Assembly (NCBI GenBank): GCA_050084985.1
Contig: JBITNC010000001.1
Span: 139,128,001-139,192,000, forward strand
Reading direction: 5' to 3'
Source: Nageia nagi
Lineage: Eukaryota > Pinophyta
DNA: 64,000 nucleotides
Positions 11,986 to 22,850 of the stretch are shown here, piece by piece. The stretch's first letter is position 1. Each line of letters opens with the position of its first letter. The notes below the pieces were generated by a model. That model ran no database searches and was not told where the DNA came from. It saw nothing but the letters and a program-made list of their open reading frames with translations. The position numbers and the translations under genes are program-made.

Positions 11986-14579
11986 ATTAGAGCATTGAAA
12001 ATATACTACCTATCTATCTATCTATTTGTATTTAGTTTTTGGTTATTCTTAAGCTTGGATTACATGAAGAAAAGAAGCCTCTCTTCCCTCTCCAAGTCAA
12101 GGTGCATTATTTGCATTATTTTAATACCTAGATAAAGTAATCCTATTTAAATATATTTAATGAGTTGTATTTGATAAAATTCATAGAATTAATTGTTGAT
12201 AGAAATCATATACTATTCAAAAACACACAATGGATAATTTCTTTGCCAAGTTCCATGTAAAGGTTGGTACCTTGTCTCTTCTTGTGTAATGTTAATTATT
12301 TACCTTTAATAGATTAGTTACTAAAGGATATCTAGATATTATGAGAGAAAGGTTGTATATAAAATGGTTTTTGATGATAGAGTCATATTTGACATCTCCC
12401 TTATCATGTAAATTGAAGGATTTCATTTAGTAAAGGTTTTGAATTTTCCCTCTAATACTTATACTTGGATATTTAATATGTCATAAATCATAATTCACTT
12501 ATTCTTCTTTATACATTTTCTAATTGTAATTGAGATAAATATTTTCTAGCTTATTTTTCCAATGAAATTTTATTAACAATCCATAAATCTAGTGGAATTT
12601 CCCATGTTTTACATACACAATTTGAATGTAAAAGTATTTTCCTCTATTCTTGATAAGACTCGTTACTATCTTATGCTTCCTCAATATTAAGAAACAAAGG
12701 AATATTAACAATGGATACAAAGTCTAGATTTATCATAGAACTCACATGGAGTCCTAGAGGATAGATTCATATCAAGAGTTCGGCTTACATCAAAAAATTA
12801 TATCTCTATGAAATGTTATTCCATAGCAGTGTGTCATTTGAGATAGGAACTCATGTAGAAATAGATCTCGTAGTTTTATAATGCTTTACATTCATGTATA
12901 CAAATTCTCTTGTTTGAGTCTTTTTTATTTACTTACATTAATTTCTTACTTATTATGAAATTATTTTCAACTAATTAATTAATGAATTGCTATCTGTTGT
13001 TGCAAAAGTACTTGCTAAAACTAGATTCATTCCATTATAGAACATTGCACATTTTATTTGTGTGTCATTTATCAAATAGAATTAGATTTATATCCTTTTT
13101 TTGATCTCATATGGTGGCATATAATGGTTGCAGAATTTTACTTTAAAGTAATGACTAGTTTAAAGCCAAGCATCCATATGCTATTGTAAAGATACAATAC
13201 AGCATCATGTTGTCCATCCCCTCTATGAAGTAACCCTCTCATCTTCTAAATACCGCATTTAGTATCTCCTAAATCATTGTTGATTAATCAATATTTTGTG
13301 GTCAATACTTTATATAATTTTTATCAATGTACTCTATTAGAAAACATAGGTACAAATCCAAAGTAATGGTACAATATGAATATTCATTTTAGACTTCTTT
13401 TTAGAGGAGCAAAAATAGATTTATTTGATTTATTTACTTTTAACATTACTTGTAATTATAAATTAGACAATCATATGGTATAATAAATAGCCTAAAAATA
13501 CTAAAGGATAATAAAGTTAGTATGGTAAACAATGAAGGAGGATTAAAGTAGATATAAATTAATGAAATAATGGTTAAGGAATTCTTGAATGATGTAACCT
13601 CTTATTATTTAATTAAAAGAAGGTTTTTTTTTTTTAGAAAACACTTGTAGATGAATGAAAAGTAGTAAATACTATTTTGTTATATTTGGTTTGTGGAGAA
13701 TTGAAGGGAATAATGTAAGAAAAGTGTTCAAAAACTTTGTTTGAAATCTATAAGTAAAGCAATCAATTTTAGTAAGTGGTATTGAATATGAATTAACTAT
13801 TGAATATAGGTGTTTTAATGAATGACCAAGGAAGAGAGGTAGTCCAAAAAGGACCTAAAATCCTGTTGAGGTCTCAAGTAGGCATTGCATTATGATCATA
13901 AAACATAAAAGGGTTTTCCTGATCCTCCTCCTCCCTAGTACTCGATCCAACCATTGAGTTCCAAGGGAATGATCAATGTTCAATTCTTGTTGTTGAAGAA
14001 TGATGGAGATTCTTGATGCTAATTGTTTGAAGATGAATGGATGTGTTTCCACAACAAGCCATAGAATGACTCACTAAGTAACAATGTTACACTTCATTTA
14101 TATTACGAGATGATAATGATGATGAGTTACCAAATCATTAAATTGTATTAATGTATTATAATAAGTTTATGGAAGCTATGTTATTATTGTACATGTTGAA
14201 GTTATGAGATATATTTTGACCCTTGTAATTAATTTTTTTTACTTAGAAATGCTTAATGAGGATTATGTTGTATTTATCTCTTACTAGTATATTGAATGAT
14301 AAATGAAAGATAGATGAAATTGTTATCTCTTATGAACAACACTATGATTATTATATGTTAAGTTTACTACTTTAATACTTGTTAGATCATAATCATATAT
14401 GGATTAGGTTGTTACTCTTGTTAAATCCAAAATTATCACAAAAACTTAGAATCAACCCTAAACTAGAGTTAAGGTTCCAAATGATAATCATGAGCATTTG
14501 AGATATCTTAGGTATCCTTGGAATCAAATTGGATATCAATGGGACCCCATGAGATAAATGGAATCATTCAAAATTCTTT

Positions 14580-14798
14580 TTGGATGAATGCAAGAAAAGC
14601 AACAAAGAACCTTCACCAAGTAAACCTACCTTGATAGATGAAAAACAAAATGAATATTCTTTGCATGAGGACCACTTAGTGCTTTATTACTTTTGTAGCA
14701 ATAGTGGCAAGATCCTTCCTCACAAATCATTACTTTATGTATTCAAGAAATCTTTTAAAAAGTGGATCCATATGCATGATACAATGCATATGGGATAA
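14580..14798 (+). CDS. Hypothetical 72-aa ORF inside the solo LTR
   Basis: Lys/Ser-rich N-terminal half (MDECKKSNKEPSPSKPTLID) followed by a more hydrophobic part (HLVLYYFCSNSGK...). I do not recognise a domain. The inverted LTR has the same region at about 36,000-36,200 (minus), but its frame holds a stop where this one reads DEKQNE. The ORF is therefore not conserved, and it may be chance or a remnant of an ORF once carried by the LTR. No neighbouring gene suggests a function. Confidence 0.25.
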   Translation: MDECKKSNKEPSPSKPTLIDEKQNEYSLHEDHLVLYYFCSNSGKILPHKSLLYVFKKSFKKWIHMHDTMHMG

Positions 14799-15223
14799 AT
14801 AAGAAAATATGTGCCATCCTACATAAGCTATAACTAAGACTTCTAAGGTACTCCTCATGGGTAAGGATGAATGGTGTTAAACCTTAGAACATGTCTTATA
14901 CCCACTTCACTATTTGAAAATAGTAGTATATGGTCAATAAGACATAGGTGGTTCTTTTGTCAACACATTTAAATATAGATTAGACTAAACAACCACTCAA
15001 GAATATTGTTTAATATCCATGGCTCCCCATGTTATGGGCATGGGGATGCCAAACCACATGGTGGGACTATCTAATAGTTATGGGTAGGTTAGTACTCATA
15101 TCCCCCGATAGATGAGTCAGGTGGGGATAGCAATTGGAAAAACTACTATTATCAAGTGAAGGTAACTAGTAGTCAGATCACTTATAGTTAGCAGATAGGG
15201 GTATGATGATTGTTCCATAGGCG

Positions 15224-15460
15224 ATGCTACCTACCTATAAGGAAGCTTATCTAGGAAAAGTTAACTACTCCTATGAGATGGAGAGTTATCATCAAAAGAT
15301 GATGGTTAACTTAGTGGAAGTGCAAACTCTCGAGTGTTATGGACCTCGAGTAGAAAAACACTACATCATAATCAAAAAGCCTATTACACATGGATGTGGA
15401 ATAGGAATGGTGAGGTTACTTTTGAGGCAATCTTTCATCAGGGTGAGTGATGAAAAGTGA
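15224..15460 (+). CDS. Hypothetical 78-aa ORF near the LTR 3' end, also present in the inverted copy
   Basis: Reads EAYLGKVNYSYEME and LVEVQTLECYGP; no domain recognised. The inverted LTR has the same frame at 35,321-35,554 with about 13 amino-acid changes in the first 55 codons. Near codon 56 this copy lacks one base present in the other (CACATGG-ATG versus CACATGAGATG), so the C-termini differ; the MWNRNGEV ending of the other copy is probably the older one. Most differences change the amino acid, which suggests drift rather than selection. It could be a former LTR-encoded ORF or part of a longer decayed one. Confidence 0.3.
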   Translation: MLPTYKEAYLGKVNYSYEMESYHQKMMVNLVEVQTLECYGPRVEKHYIIIKKPITHGCGIGMVRLLLRQSFIRVSDEK

Positions 15461-15666
15461 ACAACAAAAAAATTTATCAGGTTGGTTACATTAGGTTCTT
15501 GGCTAATATTGCCATGTGATTGCTGAGCTAGCTATAAGCATATCAAGCTCACATGGGATCACCTAGTTCACCTAGACCATTCAAGTGTTACATTTATAAA
15601 AAAGAAAAAATTAGGTCAAAAATTAGGGCTTTGGTTGATGATAATTAGTGGATGCATTATAGAATG

Positions 15667-17570
15667 GCTCCCACATACTAGTGGAGGAATCCATAGATAT
15701 TGATTTGAGTGATGATATAAATAACCTAAAGATTTTCAAGTTTGGAAAGAGCCTTATATATGAGGAAATAAAAGAGTTTTTCATTTGGTTAAAGGAATGG
15801 GTAAATTTATTTTCTTATACTTATCAAGATATATCTAGATTAGATATGGATTTAGTGGTACACCACTTACCTTTAAAAGAGAATACTAAACTAGTAAATG
15901 AATAAATCTAGAAGAATGCATCATTTTAAGGCTTTAATAGTTAAAGTTAAGTTACCAAAACTTATAAATGAAACATTTATTGAGGCTATAGCTTATCCAA
16001 AGTGGGTGTCTAATCAAGTCATTATTCCAAATTCAAATGGTAGATTTAGGATTTGTACAAATTTTAGAGATTAAATAAGGCTTGTACTAAGGATGACTTT
16101 CCACTCCCTAATATTGATACCTTAGTGGATAACATAGTGGGACATGAGTTTTTCTCTTTAATGGATGGATGTTTTGGGTATAATTAGATAGTGATAGTCA
16201 AATAAGATTAGCATAAAATATCTTTTACTACACCATGGGAAACTTATTTCTATGAGGTCATGCCCTTTGGTTTGAAAAGTATAGGTGCTACATAACAACA
16301 TGCAATTACTTGTATACTTCATGATTACATGCATGATAGAGTAGAAGACTATATGGATGATATTGTTTTCAAATTTAAAATAGGTGAGTATCATTTAGAC
16401 ATATTATATAAAATTTTAGATGGGATACTAGAATACATTGTTAGACTTAATCCTAAATAGTATGTGTTTGGGGTTCTATCAAGAAATTTACTAGGCTTCA
16501 TTTTTTCTAAAAGAGGTATTGAGGTATACCCTAACAATATCAAAGCAATAAATGAGATACCTGCACCTAGAAACCTCAAACAACTTAAAATTATATAAGA
16601 AAAAAATCAAGCTATTAGAAGATTCATTGCATAATTATCATATAAGTTTCATCCTTTCAATAAGTTATTGAAGAAGAATGTAGAGTTCATATGAGATCAA
16701 GAATATTAGGATGCTTTTGCGGATATTAAGATATATCTTACACATCATACTATCTTGGTAGCCCCTTTACATATCTACCATAGAATTTACTTTGGTCCTC
16801 ATGTTAACACAATAGAATGAAGAAAAAAAGGAACAATCCATTTACTACTTGAGTCATACTTTAGCGATATATGAGACTAGGTATGCTCACCTAAAAAAGT
16901 TATGCTTTTGGTGCTATTTGTAGCACAAAAACTAAGGCACTATATGCTAAATCAAAAGACCTTTTTGATTTCAAAAATCAATCCTCTTTAGTACATGATA
17001 AATAAAATGGTCCTTAATGCTAAAGTAACCAAGTGGATCATGTTTCTCATAGAATTTGACTTAGATTTCATAAATCATAAATCTATAAAATGTCAAGTAA
17101 TCATAGGTAAATTGGTTTAGGCTCTATAAAAGGATGGCATTCCCCTTAACATTGAGTTATTGGATAGTAATATTTTTGGCATATTTTATATTGATGAAAA
17201 TGTAAAAGAAAAATTAGGATATAACACTCTACTTTAATGGCTTACGATATGAACAAGGGGGGAGTCGTAGTAGTATTTATCACTAATCAAGGTGTACCAA
17301 TCCCCTTTTATTTCAAATTATATTTGAGTGCACAAATAACAATGTAGAATATGAGGCACTTATCTTGGGTTTAAAAATTGCAATAAAGATGAAACTAGAG
17401 AGAATAATGATTTATAGAGATTCCTAGCTTATAATGAATCAAATTAAAGGAATATATCAATGTAATCAATATCTCCTACAATAATATAAGGTAATTATGG
17501 ATAAATTATTGACATACTTTAATGTATATGATATTGAATCTACTACTATATCTTTAAACTAGTTTGTAGA
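15667..17570 (+). pseudogene. Reverse transcriptase and RNase H of Tat-like gypsy element, broken
   Basis: Resumes the pol interrupted by the solo LTR. The open part 15,681-15,905 has EEIKEFFIWLKEWVNLF, then YQDISRLDMDLVVHHLPLKE, the conserved lead-in to gypsy RT. Then follow SLMDGCFGYN, FTTPWETYFYEVMPFGLK and the active site YMDD near 16,352, then GVLSRNLLGFIFSKRGIEV and the connection region. RNase H is visible near 17,330-17,480 (VEYEALILGLKIAIKMKLE...). Many stops and frame changes occur (for example stops at the LRD and YNQ blocks). RT would copy element RNA into DNA; this copy cannot. The two halves of pol, on either side of the LTR, fit as one element. Confidence 0.75.
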
Positions 17571-18970
17571 TGTTATGGCTTCATTAGGATCTTTGATACC
17601 TTAGAATCCTTTCAAAAAGGTTACACATGTGGAAGATGTCACATTGCATGAGTCCTCATAAAAAGAACTTATACCTTATGATGATACTAAAACACAAGTT
17701 AATGAGTTACATGTAAAATCTAAAGACTTGTGGTATCAATAATATAAGGATTATCTTAAATGGGGGACCTTACCATCCACTATGTCAATAGGTGAGGAAA
17801 GACAATTTAAACAATAGGCAATAAAATGCATAATATTAGGAGATGTGGTCCATAAATGTGGATATGATGGATTTCTTCTTTTATATCTTGAATGGACTAA
17901 TCAAACAAATTTCCATGTATACATGTCATGATGGAACTTGTGGAGGATATTTTAGTGGTTTAATTATTTCTAAGCATTTGATTAGAATGGGTTATTATTG
18001 GTCCATAATGGAAAGAGATTGTCATGACTATATCAAGAAATATGTAAAATACTAACAAAATGAAAACTTGACACATTTACTTTCTCAAGTGCTACAATCT
18101 ATTCAAGCTATGTAGCCTTTTTCATAATTGGGCTTTGATATGATTTGTCAATTTAATCCATCCTCATCAGGAGGTAATAAATTTATCATTACACCTATAG
18201 TGTATTTCACAAAATGAGTTTAAGAAGCACCATTTGTGTCTACTATCATACCTTAAATTGTAGATTTTATTGAGCATAATATCATATGTATGTTAAAAAT
18301 ACCCACAAGGATCATTTCAAATAATTGTAAGAATTTTAAAGATCAATACATACAATGATTGTGCTATATATACAAAATCAAGCATAGCTTCTCCACTTCA
18401 TATTACCCTCAAGGTAATGGGTTAGATGAGGCTATGAACAAAACCATTTTTCCCACTCTAAAGAAGATAGTCAATATTTCTCATAAATATTGGTATATGC
18501 ATATACCACTAACATTATGGGCTTACATGAATAGTATCATAACTCTTAATTATCTATAGGGTTGAGGTAGTTATGCCTTTAGAGCTAGAGATACCTTAAC
18601 TGAGGATATAGTTATAGGAATTGCTACTAGAGACAAAGGTTAAGCAAGCTATATCAAATTAGTTAGTTTTTCTAGATGAGAGTTTAGTAAATTGCTTATA
18701 ACACATCAAATTTTATCAATATCACATTAAAAGAGCATATAAAAAAAGGTTCAAACCTAGAGAGTTTAAGATTAGTGATAAGTGCTTAAAGAAAATCAAC
18801 AAAACTATCTCCAAGAGTGACTGCTAAGGGATAATTTTTCTCTGAATTACTTGGGTCTCTATGCGATAAAATGCAAATTTGGTTCAAGGAAATATCATTT
18901 TTCTACTTTGGAGGGTGTGGAGGAGGCTGAACCTATCAATATTATGCACCTCCATCATTTTCACATCTAG
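17571..18970 (+). pseudogene. Integrase of Tat-like gypsy element, broken
   Basis: The open segment 17,843-18,055 contains CHDGTCGGYFSGLIISKHLI and MGYYWSIMERDCHDYIKK, the HHCC zinc domain of gypsy integrase, although its last Cys pair is lost at KYVKY-stop. The catalytic core follows. FDMICQFNPSSSGGNKFI keeps the first Asp, IISNNCKNF has Asn in place of the second catalytic Asp, and FSTSYYPQGNGLDEAMNK (18,359-18,559) keeps the Glu. After the core come decayed GPY-like sequences (RAYKKRFKPREFKISDK) ending about 18,970. The D-to-N change and the stops show inactivity. Confidence 0.7.
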
Positions 18971-20829
18971 GGGTATATGATCAATTACTTTATTTTTATC
19001 TTTTATTTTTTGTCTCTCTAGTATCTCCATATTCTAAAAAACCAAAGAGCTAAAAATATATTGATCTTAATCATCACATAAATTCTATCAATATCTTGCT
19101 TCATCATTTTATTTTCATCATTGCAATATTGTAGCTACGTTCTTATCTTGTGCATTTGATTTTTGTTGTCTTACATATTCTCATTTAAAAAGGATTCCTA
19201 TGTTGGCTATATTAAGTAGTTTATTGAGTTACTTTTCACATCACTTATTTGAGATCATGAAGCTTTGATCATGTTATTTTAAAGTTAATAATTTTATGAT
19301 TCTCTCTTTTAGTGGTTCCTACCTTTTTTGGAATACAAGGACCATAATCACTTGACTCCTATTACCACTTGGTATACTTGTCATCACTTATTGTGGGTTG
19401 CATGTACTTGTTTGTATTTTTCTAATTCTTGTAAGGTATTGAATTCATTATACATCATCACTTTCCTAGTCCAAATGGATGTCTTACACATTAAGCTAGA
19501 AGTTAGTTCTAAATCTCTTTTTTAATTTTGTTAAGTATACTCATTATCTATCATTATTTATAATCATTCATTGTCTTATTTTTTATCACTCAAGTCAAGG
19601 TTGTTGAATGGCATTTATTTACACTATTACAAAAAGGTTTTGAACAACATCCCATTCAACACATTAAAATAGAAGTCATCCCTAAACATCATATATTGTA
19701 TGATCATGTTTATATATCTAAATTAGTTGATTATAATTATTTTATATATTTGATTTATGACTTCATCTTGAGCATGAAAACATATCTCTTATTTATTCCT
19801 AAGTCTATAACTTTATGTGGTGGTTAACCCTATAACTATGGTGTCATTTGGTTCTACATTTTATTTTCTTATCTTTCTTTATATCATCATGGTTATATTA
19901 TCTTTTAGTTCAATTACTTTTAAGGTGTGAGTATGCTTGATTAGTTATCATATTTTGCCTTCAGTGTTCTTAATCTTCTATAATATAATTTATTATTTAT
20001 TCTTTTTAAAATGTTTAGCTCAAACTTCTCAACACATTTAATTTTTTCATTGTGGGATCCTTATTTAAAGTTCTCCTACATTTATTGCATTCAATTTATT
20101 ATCCTCTTTTCTTTGTTTTAAACTATCGTTTATTTTTCTTTGACAAGTTTCTATTGTTAGGTGATTGTCTTACTTATATTAATTATTGATTATTTATCTT
20201 TATTCTTCTTGATATCAAAGTCAGTATGTTTTGTACTTAATTATATACAAACATCTATTTGCTTATTCTACTTTTATTTTTTATTATCTTATAATTCACA
20301 TACATTTATTTCATTATTTTAACCACATTTTATTATGATGATATTTTGATTGTTGTTGGTTAAATGTTGCATTATACTGGCTGTACATTTATGCATTCAT
20401 TACAACATATAATTTATCATAATTTATGTTAAATTTGTACATTTATTGTGTTTTATATCATATACAACATATTGCTAAAAATACATCATCCATAACAATA
20501 CATGGTTTAAAGAAACACAAAAACATAATATTGTCTAAATCATAAACAATATTCTTTCAAGATTTTAAACACTCAAAAATAATATAATTGCATACTAATC
20601 TATTATACATATATTTAAAAAAACATAATAATATTATCCATCATCAAAACTCAAAATCTAAACCATACATACAAAATAATAACAACCTAAAATGTAAGTC
20701 TAACAAGCATAAACATCACATAGAATCATAAGGGATCATGAAACCCTCAAAAATAATACATAAGCATCTCAAAAATCCATGTGGTATAATACATTGCCTC
20801 TCACAACATCTAGGTCAAAAAATAATACA
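18971..20829. other. Non-coding 3' region of the Tat-like element
   Basis: AT-rich, pyrimidine-rich on the plus strand up to about 20,400, then A-rich. The only frame above 60 codons (19,328-19,525) has no recognisable motif and looks like chance. Long non-coding stretches after integrase are usual in Tat-like elements. Confidence 0.35.
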
Positions 20830-21497
20830 TGTATACTATAGACACCTAAATATGATTTATTATTAATTAATAATTCATATTTATTACATTAAATAATTTT
20901 ATTGTAAAAAGGGTGTAAATGTACCATAAGCAATGTAATAAGAAAATATCAATGTAAAAGGTGTATTTCTCAAGAACAAATGCATCTATAAAAGAAGATC
21001 AAATAAAGATATTCAATATGCAAGAAAGTCCAAGGAATTCACCACAACTAAAATGGTATCTTTAGATACCACCAATTAACCTTGGATTTATTATGCCCTA
21101 GTTGTAGTGATCATATTCTGTTCTTTGCGTAAGGTCAGATTCTTCATATTTTAGGTTGTTATATGCATCATATGTCCTTGTATATGAAGTTGAATCTACA
21201 ATACTCTTCTTTTGGTTCCATATACTTCAATTTAGATGTGTGATTCTACCTAATTTAGGTATATAATAGTGTCTTTTTCATATAAATTGGAGTGGTAATT
21301 TGACTACCTAGAGTTCATTGATGATCAAAAGGTAGGAGTGTGACCACTCATTTTGCATGTACTCAAAAATATATATTCATTTATGAGGTTTATAGATAAG
21401 TTATAAATCATTTATGGCATGTATTATCTCAAATAATATTATATATTGTAAATCATATTAATGAATTATTTATTTAATTCATTATTAATGGTCTACA
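20830..21497 (+). repeat. 5' LTR of the small LTR element
   Basis: Aligns along its full length with 22,176-22,850. Shared blocks include GATTTATTATTAATTAAT, TCAAGAACAAATGCATCT and TTATTTATTTAATTCATTAT. Begins TGTATAC, ends GGTCTACA. Confidence 0.75.
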
Positions 21498-21500
21498 TTT

Positions 21501-21512
21501 TGGTGAACCTGC
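21501..21512 (+). other. Primer binding site of the small LTR element
   Basis: TGGTGAACCTGC, three bases after the 5' LTR. It starts with the TGG expected opposite a tRNA CCA end. The matching tRNA was not determined. Confidence 0.5.
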
Positions 21513-21602
21513 TATTTTGAAGGATTTTATCCCTTAGGTAAAGATATTATGCAAGATATAAGGAGTTTCATTCATATATTTATTTTTATCCAAGCTCTCA
21601 TT

Positions 21603-21771
21603 GGCCACTACTTTTGTAGATTCTAATAGTGACTCATTGGCCACTGCTCTAATAGACACCAATGTTGATTTACTGGCCACTACTTTGGTAGATACCAATA
21701 TTGATATGTTGGCCATTGTCTTATAGATACCAATGGTGATTCACTACTTTAGTAGATACTAATGTTGATAG
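21603..21771 (+). repeat. 36-bp tandem repeat, 4 units plus a degenerate fifth
   Basis: Units start at 21,603, 21,639, 21,675 and 21,711, exactly 36 bases apart and each beginning GGCCACT or GGCCATT; a degraded fifth starts about 21,744. In the element's sense frame each unit codes 12 residues close to LATTLVDTNVDx. The antisense frame is also open, reading VVANESLLEST-like repeats. A stop interrupts the sense frame in unit 4. It lies between PBS and polypurine tract, where gag would be in an autonomous element. Confidence 0.8.
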
Positions 21772-21953
21772 GTGAAAAAGAATATCAGAAGGAAGTAATC
21801 AAGATCAAAAATGAAGTAGTTACCCCCATCCATCAAGCAAGGAGAAGTGAGTTTCTAGTTGCATCATGGGTGATGGCCAAAAGAAGTCATCTAGAGAGTG
21901 GATCCAAAGCTATCATTGATCCTTCAAGATGCAAGTTTTTAGTGAATTACTAG
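21762..21953 (+). CDS. 63-aa ORF in the small LTR element
   Basis: Starts right after the tandem repeat (MLIGEKEYQKEVIKIKNEVV...) and ends CKFLVNY. It is basic and contains VASWVMAKRSH and SKAIIDPSRCKF. No domain recognised. It may have formed one frame with the 12-residue repeats before the stop in unit 4, making a short repeat-containing protein, or it may be non-coding. No catalytic motif is visible. Confidence 0.3.
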   Translation: MLIGEKEYQKEVIKIKNEVVTPIHQARRSEFLVASWVMAKRSHLESGSKAIIDPSRCKFLVNY

Positions 21954-22162
21954 GGTAACCTTAGAATATCATCTTTCCTCATCTAATTTTTATCTTGATA
22001 ACCCTATTCACAGAGCTTTTGTAAGGCAATCAAGTCAAAAAGGGGCATACAAGGGGCATCAATTTAGTAATGATCAAAGAGGAATGGTTCAATTTTTAGG
22101 CATATATTTTTCTTCTTTAATTCTTTGGATTATGTAACTTTAATGCCTTTCCTTATATATCT

Positions 22163-22175
22163 AAAGAGGGGCAAA
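22163..22175 (+). other. Polypurine tract of the small LTR element
   Basis: AAAGAGGGGCAAA directly before the 3' LTR: the expected plus-strand primer site. It is purine except for one C. Confidence 0.65.
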
Positions 22176-22850
22176 TGTATATGCCTAAATATGATTTATT
22201 ATTAATTAATCATTCATATTTATTGCATTAAATAATGTTATTGTAAAAAGAATGTAAATGCACCACAAGCAATGTAATAAGCAAATATCAATGTAAATGG
22301 TGTAGATCTCAAGAACAAATGCATCTTTAAAAGAATATCAAAGCAAGATATTTGATATGCAAGCAAGTCCAAGGAATGCACCATAATTGAAATGATATCT
22401 TTAGACACCATGAATTAACCTTGGATTTGTTATGCCCTAATTGTGGTGATCATATTATGTTCTTTGCATAAAGTCAAATTCTTCATATTTCAGGCTATTA
22501 ATAGTGTGCATTATGCATGGTATGTCATCATGTTTAAAATTGGATTTGCAATACTCTTCATCCAATTCCATATACTTCAATTTGGATGCATGAGTTTGCC
22601 TAATTTACATAGTTATTGGCATGTTTTTCATATAAATTTATGGAGTGGTAATTCAACTACCTAGAGCTCACTGATGATCAGAAGGTAGGTGTGTGACCAC
22701 TCATTTTACATGTAATCAAAAATATCTATTCATTTATGAGTTTTATACATTAGTTAGAGATCATATATGGCACTTATTACCTCAAATAATATTACATATT
22801 GTAAATCATATTAATGAATTATTTATTTAATTCATTATTTATGGTCTATA
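22176..22850 (+). repeat. 3' LTR of the small LTR element
   Basis: Copy of 20,830-21,497; starts TGTATATGCC and ends GGTCTATA. The open frame at 22,443-22,664 within it has no counterpart motif and appears to be chance. Confidence 0.75.

Larger units (their letters stand above)
11142..15661 (+). mobile_element. Solo LTR, 4.5 kb, inserted in the Tat-like element (TSD GAATG)
   Basis: A 4,520-bp unit starting TGTCATGACCC and ending GCATTATA (the terminal CA has become TA). GAATG occurs immediately before it (11,137-11,141) and after it (15,662-15,666), a perfect 5-bp target-site duplication. Gypsy protease sequence lies upstream and RT sequence downstream, so it landed inside an older pol. The second copy at 35,116-39,612, in inverted orientation, matches end to end and fixes the boundaries. 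No internal region or second LTR remains between the two GAATG copies, so it is a solo LTR left by recombination. It carries a TATA box, a TATC microsatellite and small ORFs near its 3' end. 4.5 kb is unusually long for an LTR. Confidence 0.85.
20830..22850 (+). mobile_element. Small non-autonomous LTR retrotransposon (about 2.0 kb)
   Basis: Two direct repeats of 668 and 675 bp (20,830-21,497 and 22,176-22,850) enclose a 678-bp internal region. The left repeat is followed after three bases by TGGTGAACCTGC, a PBS-like site. The right repeat is preceded directly by AAAGAGGGGCAAA, a polypurine tract. Repeats start TGTATA and end GGTCTACA (left) or GGTCTATA (right). No gag, protease, RT or integrase is present, so it would depend on proteins of another element. 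The interior has a 36-bp tandem repeat and a short ORF. It is longer than classic TRIMs and much shorter than LARDs. I could not find a clear 5-bp target-site duplication. Confidence 0.75.
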
